A stretch of 64,000 nucleotides of DNA from Rhizophagus irregularis (GCF_026210795.1 NC_089450.1:806001-870000), one strand, 5' to 3'. Counted from the stretch's first letter, positions 23,916-34,304 are shown. Translations and numbers: made by a program. The notes: generated by a model from the letters alone, not told the origin.

Positions 23916-24690
23916 TATCTCCATTTGTAAGTGGAATTAAGTTTTTAAATAAAGTATTTGTAAAATCACATTTAATATTTATGAAAAAAGTACCCTTCAA
24001 AGTGTCTTATTTCTAAGTTACTGATCCATTTATCAGTGAATATAAAAAGGTGGGATCGTTGTTTTCACTTTTTTAAAAAAAAGAAGAAAGGAAAATGTAA
24101 AAAAAAATGCCAAAAAAACCTTTTGGTATTTTTAAAAACTTTTTTTTTTGTAATTTACTACGTATATCACGCCCATCGAAGTATAGAACCTTGTCGTCAT
24201 CATAAAGCCTATGCCCTAGTAATAATAGCTTTTATTCATTTTAACTTCTTGATATAGTTATAGATAATAATATTAATATCGTGCGACCTTCTCCCATTTA
24301 TTGCTATATTAATTTCAAAATTAAAATTAAAAAAAATAAAAAGATAAAAGTATCAAAAATCTGTATGTAATATATTTCTTTTATAAAAGTAATAGCAATA
24401 ATTTATAAGGTTAAATATTTACATATTTTTAAATATAATTAATAATACAGTATCATATTTTACTTTCATTAAGAGGTTGTCCTTTCCAAGTAATATCTGG
24501 AGTATAATTATGAGGATGTTTTACTCATTAAACCTTTAAAGAACACCATTTGTAGTAAGTTAAATTATAATTTTTTAATAATTTAATTGTTCAAATAACA
24601 TATTAACTGAAGGTATTAATTGAATTTCACTTGCCATTAGCCTGGAAATTGGACTTACAAGCAAAGATGGGAGTGTTAATATAAACATTA
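23916..24690. other. AT-rich spacer
   Basis: No convincing gene. Short open frames here are unsupported. Confidence 0.4.
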
Positions 24691-24699
24691 CTTTATCAT

Positions 24700-24860
24700 G
24701 AAGCGATTTTATTTTGTCCTGTTTGTGGTTACACAATGCTCATTGACTCACGTGTATTGCAAGCTAAAATATATTTGGAAACCAAGACCTGTGAACATAA
24801 TCATGTTATAAATCATGTACGACTTTACGAGCGAGGAATTTACCTATATAGTAAGTATCA
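24700..24860 (+). pseudogene. Possible exon with zinc-finger-like CPVC motif
   Basis: A frame through this stretch reads FCPVCGYTMLIDSRVLQ and continues to KTCEHNHVINHVRLYERG, ending at a consensus-like donor (AGTAAGTAT). The spacing of CxxC and CxHxH could bind zinc. No matching upstream exon or start codon was found, and the following sequence to 25320 is only patchily protein-like. It is probably the remnant of a multi-exon gene. Confidence 0.3.
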
Positions 24861-25489
24861 GCGAAATCTATTGACTTGATGGTACCATTTTGTTAAATAT
24901 TGGCTTAAGCATAGCTAGCCGTTCTCCTCCAAATAAGTATAAATTTCAATATTGTAAATTTGTGATTATTTATTTTGATAGAGCGATTAGTATATTCACT
25001 TCCATTCATAAATTCCTATTTTAAAGTATATATAGTATGTGTATACCATTTACCAGTAATATGCTATCCAAACTTGAGAAGATGTTCTCTTATCCAACAA
25101 TTGCATTCTTGTTCTTCAAAGGAATTGCATTCTTGCTTTTCAAAGCCAATTTTCGCTTTTCCATCATTTTTTGATGATAAGCAAAAAGAAGGTATTTTGT
25201 GGAACATAACGTGGAAAAATTTACGGAGAGATTTCCGAGACCTAATTTTACCAAACTTTATCTATTGTTATGTCAAATTCTATCATTTTTTTTCATGTGA
25301 CAATGATGTAACAATTTGATCAGTGTTACATTATCATGAAGCGCCGTACTGTTCAAAAATCCCGGGTAGTTCTAACTTGTAGATGTTTGTGGGTAAGTGT
25401 TTGCACGAGCTATTTTGGTATTAATATCATAATTAGCGATGTCATATTAAGATATAGCTGCTTCAAGTTCTGAGAGTATATTAAATTAT

Positions 25490-25760
25490 ATTAAAAGTAT
25501 ACGTACTTTTTCGGAAATTGATAATGATAATGCCATGATTGTAAATGTGGAAGTCTTACCTAAGAAAAATTTACACTCCAGCAAAATTCACAAGTCTCGT
25601 GACGGATCCTATACTCAACCCACATTCTCTGAAACAATCCTTGGTTGAGCCAAGAAAGCCACAGCCGGCAATTTTTGCCTTGATAATAATCCTCAAGTCA
25701 TTTTCGTCAAGTTTCAAGTCCTTCTAAAAATTAACAAGTTCTTTTGGTTCATATTATTTT
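25490..25760 (+). pseudogene. Gene fragment with one internal stop
   Basis: The frame reads FSEIDNDNAMIVNVEVLPKK, then NLHSSKIHKSRDGSYTQPTF, then a TGA, then AKKATAGNFCLDNNPQVIFV. The protein-like composition contrasts with the surrounding AT-rich DNA. No start codon or family was recognised. Confidence 0.35.
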
Positions 25761-26913
25761 TTAATCTCGCCAACGAAGAAGACTCAGATGTTAATTTAAA
25801 AAGATGGATTAAAAGTCTATCAATATTGGATAAAAAAACTACCAATATTAGAATAAAAAGTCTATCATTATTACATAGTTAAAAAAGCATATTTAAAAGT
25901 TTTATGGTCGGAACCATGATACCTTTACGACTTTACCTGTCTATGACTTGCAATCCTAGTCCAAATTGTGTCAGGTAGTGTCGAATTATTAATTTTTTTG
26001 GTAAATTGATTTTTTTTTGTCTTGGTTATATTATATAGCTATATTGCATTTCATAAAACTCAAATTGATATGTATAATATGTTTCTTTTATTTTTAGGTT
26101 TAAATTTTTTGGATAAAATAATAAAATATTTTTCAAAGAATTAAAAATATATATTACAATACATAAAAGTAATTGGATCCGTTCTAACTTCTAAATATGA
26201 CAATTGTTTGATTATGATATCGGATTTTATAAAAGCGCTTTTAAAATTTCTTTTAAAAAAATGTGTTTACATAATATAATTTTAAGGCAAATAAATGACT
26301 TTGTAAACACAAATTTTGCAAAAAATAACTTAAACGTGAACTTTCTAATATAGAACATTGTGACTGCAGTTGTTTCGTCAACAATTTAATAATAAATTAT
26401 TGTTTTTAAAACTAATGCAGTATGCATTGTTATAATTACGCAGCAAAATGAATAATAATTAGATTATTTTTCATGTTTTTTTCTCAAATCAGCTTTCTAA
26501 TATTTCATGGAGTGAAAGTTCTTTTTAGAGGACACAACCAAACTTTTTAAAAGAATTCTGATTAATTTTTAACTCGAATAATTACGGCGGTGTATCAGGA
26601 TAATTATTGTAGTATCGTAGTACAACAGAATATAGTATACCGTATACGGTGTAGTGTGTACATTATACAAGAAACTTTAATGGTATATCATGCAAAATAA
26701 AATAAGCAATGAATATTTAAACAATTAATATGCATTAATTCCAACATTCCAACAATATTACTTTATAACTATTATGAGTAAAAAAAATTTGAGCTTTGTT
26801 AAAAAAAATTAATATCTTTTTATCAGAAAAATTATTTGCATAAATTCTTTAAGCAAGTTTTCTTAGACGATCAATAATTCAATATTCTAATGATTTAGCC
26901 AGTTCCGATGACA
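25761..26913. other. AT-rich spacer
   Basis: No gene recognised. It contains an ATAGTATACCGTATACGGTG palindromic stretch near 26632-26655. Confidence 0.4.
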
Positions 26914-28216
26914 TCAATTCTGTTCCTCTTCAGGCAACGTTTTCGCTATTCTGCTACTAACGTTGTGAAACAATAATAGAACAATTTTTTCATCATCCAT
27001 CACTACTTCAAAATCCTTTTCTTTGGTTTCTTGTGGTTCAAAAGTTGAGATATTAGTTGAATTGATATCGACAAAATATAACATTAATTTGTCATGCTTT
27101 TTATAGTAAACAGGATAAAAAGTAAGTGGTAGTGTTGCTTGAGTACCAAAAGCTTCCAATATTTCAATAGATACTATCTTGTTATTGGCGTCATAAGATA
27201 CTATAATTCTTTCATTGTTGACATTATTAATAGATTTTACACCGCCGGGGGAAACTTTTGCAAAGTAGATCAATAACGTATCCGTATCTTCATAATCTTT
27301 GTAACTTATGTCGTTTCTTATACTAAAAATCAAAAATCAATGTAGAAATTTCAAAATATATATAATGTATATAATGTAAAATTTAAAAATATATTTATAC
27401 GAACCAGATTAAATGATCTTCAATCTTAAACGAATTATGTTCTTTGTTCTCATTAGTATTTTCTACAACGTCAGGTGAAGCTTTTGCAAAAGGTAATTTA
27501 TCCGTATCCTCATTATATTCGCTATAAATTAATGTAGAAATGTTTTTATAATTTAAATAATGTAACATTTAAAATATATATTTTATGCTTAAAATCATAC
27601 GCACCAGATTGAAAGATCTTCGATCTTAAGATTGGTTTGTGTATTATATTCCTTCAAATTTTTTGTTTGAATTAAAATAAAATAATGAAATATGAAGCAA
27701 GAATAAAATTAACCTTATAAATCATACCTTCTTTGGAATATTTGAATTTTTGTTTTCAGTTAATTTTTCCATAGTTTCTTGTATACTTTGAGTATAATAA
27801 TAAGTTACAATCGTCCAAGGGACAACCCTAATATCAATGATTACACAAAGGAGTGTTCCTAAAATTATACTTTTGATTACTTTATTATAAGGTCTGTAAC
27901 CTCTATACTCTACAATGTATGGGTTATTTACTCTTTTATATTCGAGTAATAAGTTTTCAATTTGTTTTGGTGTAAAAAGGGTTCTTTGCGTGTATGTGTG
28001 TACTTTAGCGTTTTCTGTCCAATTGAAATTTAAAAATGTTTTTTCTAAAAATGATGCCCATTCTCTTAAATAATTTGTTTGGAGATGATTAAGAGTAACA
28101 TCATCATCTACCAAATCATCCATTTCTTCAGGTAAATCAAAAAATTTTTGTGTTTCTACTGTTGTACCTTCTAATTTCTTTTTAATTATAAATGGTAAGA
28201 TGTTATAGTCAGTCAT
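26914..28216 (-). CDS. DUF2283-type protein, four exons
   Basis: The minus-strand gene was assembled from splice sites: exon 1 27728-28216, exon 2 27605-27651, exon 3 27405-27521 and exon 4 26914-27322. All introns are GT-AG and the phases agree (0, 2, 2), giving 353 residues. Exon 1 encodes MTDYNILPFIIKKKLEGTTV and a probable membrane segment around residues 113-135 (IILGTLLCVIIDIRVV). Exon 4 carries the recognisable part: YEDTDTLLIYFAK, then RIIVSYDANNKIVSIEILEA. This matches the DUF2283 pattern (Asp-x-Leu-x-Ile-x-Phe ... Val-x-x-Ile-Glu-Ile-Leu-x-Ala) known from small bacterial and fungal proteins of unknown role. Exon 3 repeats the start of that unit (YNEDTDKLPFAKASP), so exons 3 and 4 look partly duplicated. 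Exons 2 and 3 also share an end, KIEDLSI and KIEDHLI. Function is unknown. Confidence 0.7.
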
Positions 28217-28760
28217 TCACATTCAATTAACAAATTGATTTAATTCTGAAAGTTATAATAAAGATGTACATGATATATATATATATATTATAAATTAACT
28301 TTGACTCATCACGTGCAAATATAACAAGCGTGTTATAATATAATTAGTCGGTGAGTCATATGTATCCAAATCCACCAAACGCAATAAAATAATTAACTAA
28401 AAAAAGGTTACTCCTGGTAGTCATTTCAATTTTTAGATTGATAATTAAATAATATAAAAAAAAATTAGTCAAAAATCAGTTCAATAGAGAAAATGATGTA
28501 TCGATTAGATTATCAAGTTTTTATGGGTCATTAAAAAAAAATTTTTTTTTTATTAATTTAATGAGAAATATTATGCTGTGATAAATAATTTTAAATAATT
28601 TCAATAATTATGGATGGCACGTGATTTAAAACAAGATGTTTCAAAACAATTTAAATCAGTATTGAAACTTTTTTTTTGTAAAACATTGATTGGCATGATT
28701 ATTATAATAGCGTGGTCGAAATCACTGATATATGTGAATTTTTTAAGGCTGTGGACGTAG
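28217..28760. other. AT-rich upstream region and island boundary
   Basis: It holds the presumed promoter of the DUF2283-type gene, with TATATATA runs near 28276 and a TCACGTGC site near 28308. After about 28740 the base composition shifts to a clearly less AT-rich sequence. Confidence 0.45.
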
Positions 28761-28822
28761 GATAAGTAAAATGACGATTACATAAGGCGGGGATCGACAC
28801 ACTTGAAAAAAAGGAGTGTAAA

Positions 28823-28969
28823 ATGTTTCTAGAGTGGCCACACGATGGAAGGGAATTTAGCTACCCCGAAACCGCAAATACCGGCTATAACACCGCGGAA
28901 CTTATAATCCTCGCACTTATCCTAGCAGTAATCATAGCCTGTACATGCAAGTGGACACGACGCCAGTAA
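28823..28969 (+). CDS. 48-residue membrane microprotein
   Basis: The ATG at 28823 opens MFLEWPHDGREFSYPETANT. It continues to a membrane helix, AELIILALILAVIIACTC (about residues 25-42), and ends with a basic KWTRRQ tail. By the positive-inside rule the short tail would be cytosolic. The gene is too short for usual gene calling. It is supported by a second cassette at 29193 with similar flanks, a similar helix start (ELI) and a similar distance from an upstream TAAAATGACGATT block. There is no known family. Confidence 0.5.
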   Translation: MFLEWPHDGREFSYPETANTGYNTAELIILALILAVIIACTCKWTRRQ

Positions 28970-29192
28970 ACACATTTTGTCGTGTCAAGAGTACTACCCT
29001 GTTTATTCAAATATTCTAACTTAGTAGCATGTCAGACAAATACATCGAGTGATCATTCGGGTAAATAAGGTCCCTTAGCCCCGTCAGCTGTCGTACTACA
29101 CCATTGTAAAATGACGATTCCATAAGGACCTGATCGACGCCTCGAAAAAATAATAAAAAGAGCATGAAATGGGTTTTTCTTACCCTGTTCCC

Positions 29193-29330
29193 ATGGAACT
29201 TATAAATTTCATATTCGCTGTTATTGTAGCGGTACTTCTCGTCATTATCCTGTGCACAGGCAGGAATGACGTGATGTTTATTCGGAGCAGAAGTGTCTGC
29301 GGATTCCGATGGATACGGCACCCGACATAA
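29193..29330 (+). CDS. 45-residue membrane microprotein
   Basis: The ATG at 29193 opens MELINFIFAVIVAVLLVIIL, a membrane helix at the very N-terminus. A Cys- and Arg-rich tail follows, CTGRNDVMFIRSRSVCGFRW, ending IRHPT. It lies in the second tandem cassette and resembles the 28823 protein in its hydrophobic core and basic end. There is no known family. The opposite-strand open frame across this stretch is taken as a shadow. Confidence 0.45.
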   Translation: MELINFIFAVIVAVLLVIILCTGRNDVMFIRSRSVCGFRWIRHPT

Positions 29331-29980
29331 ACGGTAATTACATTTTGTCGTATCATGAGTACTACTTTTTTGTTTAATATTCGGAGACTCGGAGACTAAC
29401 AAACCGCTATAAGTGTCGGACAAGTTTTCCGTTAGAATCGCCCCTTCTGTTGGGCTGGCGGGCTATATGTGAAACCGACCTTGATTTCACTCTAGGGCAA
29501 TGGAAACCAGCATATCGATATGATAATATATGACAATAATTATTTATCACGTGATGCAAAACCCGTTAACTAAGTTAACAGGTTTTCCGAAAATTCAGTA
29601 TGAAAAATATGTATACAAAAAGTAATCATTATGTATTTACAGAATATTGTAATAAATTGAGCTAAATAAGATTTAAGACCTTAATTGCTTATAATATTGT
29701 CCATAATTATGTACCGCACTCGGACTTTTTAGTTATAACCGTTTTTTACCATAAATCATATCACGAGTACTACTCTTTTTTAATATCCTGACGCTTTGGC
29801 GCACGTCAGACAAATGCGGATAAATACGGATAAATACGGATAAACAAGGTCCCTCAGTCCGACTACCTGTTGCACACCATTGTATAATGCCCGAAAAAAA
29901 CAGGCTTCATAGGGTAGGATCTACCGCTTAGAATTCTTATAAATAAAGGCTTAAACTAACTTAATTTTCTTCGTCCAACA

Positions 29981-30316
29981 ATGGATACAAACTTAGCGAC
30001 TCTCGTAATATTCTTTCTTTTAATAGTACTTAGTGTACTCATACCCACTGTTTTCCCCGGCTGTCAACTCAGCCCAAGGGTCAGATGGGACCGCCAAAAC
30101 GGAGTCGCTCTTGAAGCGGGATTTATGTATGGTAATAAGATTTTCCTATACCGCAAGTACCACTTTTTTATCCAAGTTTCTGAATATATTTATCCCAAAC
30201 AGCGGGACCGGTTTGAGATCGGCATGCGATACAAAAATCTTCCATTGGGGGACACATATGATGATGGACACCGCACATTTTTTCTTATGATATCATTTTT
30301 CGGTGCCATGAATTAA
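29981..30316 (+). CDS. 111-residue protein with N-terminal membrane anchor
   Basis: The ATG at 29981 opens MDTNLATLVIFFLLIVLSVL, a hydrophobic helix (residues about 5-27) that could be a signal anchor or signal peptide. A soluble part rich in aromatic and charged residues follows (SPRVRWDRQNGVALEAGFMY, then YIYPKQRDRFEIGMRYKN). The alternating hydrophobic pattern suggests beta strands. It lies in the third cassette of the microprotein array. No family was recognised. A second frame on the same strand (30033-30290) is rejected because it lacks the anchor and overlaps fully. Confidence 0.55.
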   Translation: MDTNLATLVIFFLLIVLSVLIPTVFPGCQLSPRVRWDRQNGVALEAGFMYGNKIFLYRKYHFFIQVSEYIYPKQRDRFEIGMRYKNLPLGDTYDDGHRTFFLMISFFGAMN

Positions 30317-30649
30317 GCATAGGCCTTCAATATCACTTCATGTTACATGAAATCATGTAATCAATAAGCACTATGCTCTAAGCTTTTATTTCGCGAAATA
30401 AATTTTTTTAAACAAATCTTATCATAACGTGTTTTATCATATGACGCTTTAATTTGTAATACAGACGACAGGGCATGAGTATATAATGTTCGATAAATGT
30501 GTGACGCACAAGTACATTACTAACATCTTTATTAAGTTATCGCATCTCTGCTACGGACTGACCCTGCAGAAAAAAATGAATGTGTCTAATGCTATTATAT
30601 AGGTTCGCAAAACAGCTTTATACACTAATAACTGCTATAAATTATAACT
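30317..30649. other. Intergenic region
   Basis: No gene seen. It contains a TTTCGCGAAATAAA palindrome near 30390 and serves as upstream DNA for the 30650 gene. Confidence 0.4.
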
Positions 30650-31219
30650 ATGACTATGACTATGAACTATAAACAATGGACCGACTATAATACATCGTTG
30701 ACTATACAACCTGTAGCCGTACAGGCAAAACATCGTTCTGGGTATGACCTAGATAGGGTGAGGGAAGTAGGTGGATGGGGTATACAGAATAAGTCGCGGT
30801 TCATTAACAATGAGAAGGAATTTGATAGACTATCAATTATAAAGCCAGGGGAAACGCTGGAGCAATGGAAGGCACGTGTAATGGAAGAGGTCAAAATCCT
30901 AATATCGCGGAAGAGTCATAGCATATACCATAGATTCTGTCTACATGCGAGCTCTGGTGACGTCGAGTCGGATGCCAGTTATTCTGATTATAAACGTCCT
31001 GAGACACACAGTAGCCGTGCGGTTATCTGCTTTAAGTGCTGGGAAATATTCCGGCCTAATGATGAGACTTGTGGGAGGACAGCTAAAGACCTCATGCAAG
31101 AACATTGGGAAAATGAATGTGGCAGGATTAGGATTAACTACTGCGATCCACTCGTACTCAAGAACTTCTTCAACTCCATGCATAATGATGGTTTGCGCAG
31201 AAGACGGCAAGTACAATAA
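30650..31219 (+). CDS. 189-residue protein with a Cys/His finger-like motif
   Basis: An intact frame with ATGs at 30650, 30656 and 30662; which one is used is unclear. The N-terminal 75 residues are mixed charge. At about residues 125-160 the sequence has CFKCWEIFRPNDETCG followed by HWENECG. The CxxC and HxxxxC arrangement could bind one zinc ion, loosely like BIR or BED fingers. The end is basic (RRRRQVQ). It stands between the membrane microprotein cassettes and the duplicated minus-strand genes. Family and function are not recognised. Confidence 0.55.
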   Translation: MTMTMNYKQWTDYNTSLTIQPVAVQAKHRSGYDLDRVREVGGWGIQNKSRFINNEKEFDRLSIIKPGETLEQWKARVMEEVKILISRKSHSIYHRFCLHASSGDVESDASYSDYKRPETHSSRAVICFKCWEIFRPNDETCGRTAKDLMQEHWENECGRIRINYCDPLVLKNFFNSMHNDGLRRRRQVQ

Positions 31220-31532
31220 ACCGGGGACTATATATTCTAACTTTTTTACGACTGCCCAACCCGAGAGAGAGAGAGAGAGTACCAGAGTCAAGAGGCGGTC
31301 TGCAAGATCGTGAACTTTTCTAAGTCCTGTTGGTTAAGTTCTTGCGCCGAGTTGGCATCTTGTACACTGTGGTTGGACATCACGGTCCCTGATCCCAGTC
31401 CCGGTGGCAGGACAAAAAAGAGGGATTCCATCTGTAGTCATAAGATGGATAGTATCCGTCTTTCATCTTCCTCGTCCTCTATAAGCTTCAAGAGGCCCCT
31501 TTTGTACCTCTTCATCTCTATCTCTGCTATCT

Positions 31533-31724
31533 TCACAACTTTTCGCAGAGATAGTATCCCTTGAGGTGCTCCCGGAGGTTCTTTATGAGCAAGAACAGGA
31601 AGCCCTTTTCATCAAAGTTTGACAGCTCGAGTGCAGCTGTCTCTTTTTGCAACTTCCGCCTGGCTTCCAAGGATACAGCTTTTATGGTAAACCAGATATC
31701 TCTCGTGTTACATTGTTTAGCCAT
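31533..31724 (-). CDS. Short copy of a tandemly duplicated helical protein
   Basis: The ATG at 31724 (MAKQCNTRDIWFTIKAVSLE) starts like the neighbouring gene at 32129 and matches it for about 60 residues, including QKETAALELSNFDE. It then diverges and stops at 63 residues where the neighbour goes on to 95. It lies in a unit of about 400 bp that is repeated in tandem, with the block AAAAAAGAGGGATTCCATCT at 31415 and again at 31817. The downstream sequence that would encode the longer end is still present in another frame, so this copy may be shortened by a frame change. Function is unknown. Confidence 0.45.
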   Translation of the reverse strand: MAKQCNTRDIWFTIKAVSLEARRKLQKETAALELSNFDEKGFLFLLIKNLREHLKGYYLCEKL

Positions 31725-31841
31725 TTCTCAAATATTTAGTATATGTAGTCTTGTGTGTCTTTCATTTTTAGTCCATACGAAAAAATAAGTCCAACCGGCG
31801 GTAGTATCTGGCAGGACAAAAAAGAGGGATTCCATCTGTAG

Positions 31842-32129
31842 TCATAAGATGGATAGTATCCGTCTTTCATCTTCCTCGTCCTCTATAAGCTTCAAGAGGT
31901 TCCTTTTGTACCTCTTCATCTCTATCTCTGCTATCTGCACAACTTTTTGCAGAGATAGTTCCCCCTCAAGGTACCCCCAGAGGTCCTTTATGAGTGAGAG
32001 CAGGAAGCCCTCTTCATCAAAGTTTGACAGCTCGAGTGCAGCTGTCTCTTTTTGCCACTTCTTCCTAACTTCCAAGAATACAGCTTTTGTGGTAAACTTG
32101 ATATCTATCGTGTTATATTGTTTAGCCAT
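31842..32129 (-). CDS. 95-residue helical, probably coiled-coil protein
   Basis: The ATG at 32129 opens MAKQYNTIDIKFTTKAVFLE. The rest is mostly charged helix, including VVQIAEIEMKRYKRNLLKLI and an acidic EDEEDERR end, consistent with a coiled coil. It is the longer member of a tandem pair with 31533-31724. Upstream sequences of both (GTCCATACGAAAAAA on the plus strand, ahead of the start on the minus strand) are nearly identical, so they share a promoter. Family unknown. Confidence 0.5.
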   Translation of the reverse strand: MAKQYNTIDIKFTTKAVFLEVRKKWQKETAALELSNFDEEGFLLSLIKDLWGYLEGELSLQKVVQIAEIEMKRYKRNLLKLIEDEEDERRILSIL

Positions 32130-32298
32130 TTCTCAAATATTTAGTATATGTATTCTTGTGTGTCTTTCATTTTTAGTCCATACGAAAAAACAAGTCCAAC
32201 CGGCGGTATCCAATATATACATTATTTGACGCGAGAAGAGGGCAGATAATAAATATGCATTTCATCTATTTTGTTGCTCTGTATTTACATGCGGACTA

Positions 32299-32673
32299 CT
32301 AACCATATCTATTAACTGTTGTACCTTGTAATCCAAACTGTGGAGTCTGTGATACACCCCTTGCATGAATCCCTCGACATCCCATGAAGACTTGAATATG
32401 ATCATTAGGTCTGCGTCCTAAAACGCTTAATGGCTGTCTATTGTTTAACCGTCGTCCAGACCCTAGCTCAGGTGGATCTTTTCTTAGGATGTCAGCCTCG
32501 TCGACAGGAATGGATATTTTCCATATGGAGTACTTCTCTGCTTCATTGGCGTCTTTTCCCTTCATGATTAATATCACCCGTTTCAAATAATCGATAGTAC
32601 CTGTCTCAACAACTTCGACCTCGAAAGGTTCGTTTTCACCCTGAAGGAAACATACGAGCTTTAACGGGAGCAT
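32299..32673 (-). CDS. Crinkler-type header protein, header only
   Basis: The start at 32673 gives MLPLKLVCFLQGENEPFEVE. This is followed by the other hallmarks shared with the four longer family members nearby: the WKISIPVDEADILRKDPPEL stretch and the terminal HIQVFMG. This pattern corresponds to the ubiquitin-like N-terminal domain of Crinkler (CRN) proteins. In oomycetes and fungi that domain heads effector or intracellular conflict proteins and is thought to direct secretion or sorting. Here only about 25 residues follow the header, with no second domain, and no convincing second exon was found. It may be a short family member or a header left without its partner. Confidence 0.65.
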   Translation of the reverse strand: MLPLKLVCFLQGENEPFEVEVVETGTIDYLKRVILIMKGKDANEAEKYSIWKISIPVDEADILRKDPPELGSGRRLNNRQPLSVLGRRPNDHIQVFMGCRGIHARGVSQTPQFGLQGTTVNRYG

Positions 32674-33448
32674 TTTGTGTTAACAGATATCAGAGGTATT
32701 TTACCGAATTTATTGTTCATTTTCATGGTCAGACCAGAGATATATATACTTTTTACCGCGGTGATCATCATGCCAGAGCCACCGTCCTGAAGGGGTAAAA
32801 AGGAGCTCCTGTGGAACTGGGAGTAAAAATAGACGATTACAGCAGAATACATGACGAAATGGTTATATGACAAATGATCGGCTATACAGGTGCAAGACAG
32901 GGGCTTAGTACACGGTGATTTCAGCCGGGGGCCCCGGCCAAAATTCGGAAGAAATCGGAAAAACCGTTAACCAAGTTAACGATCGGGAAGTTTCGGAAAA
33001 CCTGTTAACTTAGTTAACGGGTTTTGCATCACGTGATAATTCAGAAAAACCTGTCCGCGGAATCTCGCAGCTGGAATGCGCAGTATAGACTATACATTCC
33101 CGATTCAGCTAGTCCGGGTCGGTCACACCGTATATATACAGTACGACCGTCTTAGTCTTTTTTCGAAAAAATGTTTTTCAACAGCATTAGTAATAAGAAT
33201 TACATGTTGTGGATGCGTGGAACCTCCGCAATTCCGAGATCTACATGAGCTAGTCGACTTGCGTATATGACACCATGTCAAAAGGATACAATTTACCGTA
33301 AGCCGAGGGGTCTCTGAAGGACAAGGTCATTAACCGCAGTGATTAACAGATTATTTGTCGTATAACAGGTTTATCGTGGGAAAGGGGGACTGAAAATTGA
33401 AGTATAAATACGATGAACTAGGATCTGGGTATTGAGTTGAAACAAAAA
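32674..33448. promoter_or_regulatory. Intergenic region with palindrome and CRN promoter block
   Basis: At 32965-33040 two inverted copies of a GTTAAC-x3-GTTAAC palindrome block lie back to back, ending in TCACGTGAT. From about 33080 the sequence resembles the upstream DNA of the CRN genes at 34908, 36161 and, inverted, 41761. Shared blocks are CATTCCCGATTCAGCTAGTC, TGGAACCTCCGCAATTCCGA and TCGTGGGAAAGGGGGACTG. No protein-coding gene is convincing here. Confidence 0.6.
33403..33410 (+). promoter_or_regulatory. TATA box of the 33449 CRN gene
   Basis: TATAAATA about 40 bp before the ATG, directly after the conserved GGGAAAGGGGGACTG block that is shared with the 34908 gene. Confidence 0.65.
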
Positions 33449-34304
33449 ATGGCTGAAGTCACTCTTCTGTGTTTTCTTCAAGGCTTAGAGGAACCATTTA
33501 GGATTACAATCGACAAAACCGATACGATTGAAGAGTTTAAAGAGTCGATTTTACACAGGGCGAGAAAGGCCATTGGCGAAAAAAATATCTCAACGGATGG
33601 GTTCGAAATGTGGGAGGTATCCGTTCCCATTAACGAAGTTGATATTTTACGAAAGGATAGACCCGAGTTAAAGGGCGGTAAACCACTTAAAGACAAACCG
33701 AATTTAACGTCCATTGGAAAGGTTATCGATAATTATATCCAGGTCTTCATTGGAAATCCTGATTTAGCGGTTATTCCACCCAGCTTGGAAAGCATAGACG
33801 ATAGGGTTCGAGAATTGGAGAAAACATTCGAAAGTTTAATCTATGAAGTTAAATGTAGGAGGGATCGTAATTTCTAGGTCTTTCAACACTCGCACTTTGG
33901 TACTAACTGCTTGTTTTTTTTCAGACGAAAGATTAGATGAGGCGGCGGATGTAGAACTTCGCGCTATTAGGGTAAACGATGAGTTCTGGATAAAAAAGGA
34001 TTATGTTCACAGTAATACACAACTACAACATATGAAAAAACCCGTCGATGTTAGATGTAGAGTGATGAACGTTGGTAATACCGGAAGGTTAAAGGTGATT
34101 CTTCTCAGAGAAGATGCTGGTATAGAACAAAAAACGGTTTCTTCGTTATTATCGCTTGAAAAATGGTTACTTGATTGCTTTGGGCTACCTATAATGTATA
34201 GGAACAAGAGTGATAAACATCTTCGTGATTATCTCAAAGTCGAACGCGGTGGAGTGAATAAAAGTTTTAAACAGCTTTACGAGGATTATATAAATAATCC
34301 CTGA
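33449..34304 (+). CDS. Crinkler header plus RAMA-like domain, two exons
   Basis: The ATG at 33449 is used; the frame upstream has no ATG. Exon 1 (33449-33866) encodes a CRN header, MAEVTLLCFLQGLEEPFRIT through WEVSVPINEVDILRKDRPEL to IQVFIGNP, then a short coiled coil. An intron of 58 nt (33867-33924) with GTAATT, a perfect TACTAAC branch site and TTTTTTTTCAG ends exon 1 in phase 1. Exon 2 (33925-34304) adds a domain with VNDEFWIKKDYVH, then a conserved SLEKWLLDCFGLPIMYRN. This resembles the beta-sheet plus SL(S/E)xx(A/W) helix layout of RAMA domains, which accompany DNA methylases and nucleases and may recognise modified DNA. The RAMA assignment is an inference. The spliced product has 265 residues. 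It is probably a nuclear or secreted effector-like protein; the target is unknown. Confidence 0.65.

Larger units (their letters stand above)
28768..29930 (+). repeat. Three diverged tandem cassettes around small membrane genes
   Basis: Related blocks recur. An upstream block TAAAATGACGATT(A/C)CATAAGG lies at 28768 and 29108 (a degenerate one near 29882). A downstream block of the type ATTTTGTCGT(G/A)TCA-GAGTACTAC lies at 28974 and 29342, with a variant near 29753. Blocks of the type GTCAGACAAAT and AAGGTCCCT(T/C)AG lie at 29030 and 29069, and again near 29810 and 29847. Each cassette is followed by, or contains, a short gene with one membrane helix (28823, 29193, 29981). Confidence 0.6.

Noticed and set aside
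29016-29423. 135-residue minus-strand frame across the microprotein cassettes
   Set aside because: Low-quality composition. It spans the conserved cassette flanks and runs antisense to the 29193 microprotein, which has a clearer helix and start.
31310-32229. Plus-strand Ser-rich frames of 75-126 residues
   Set aside because: Antisense shadows of the duplicated minus-strand genes with MAKQ starts.
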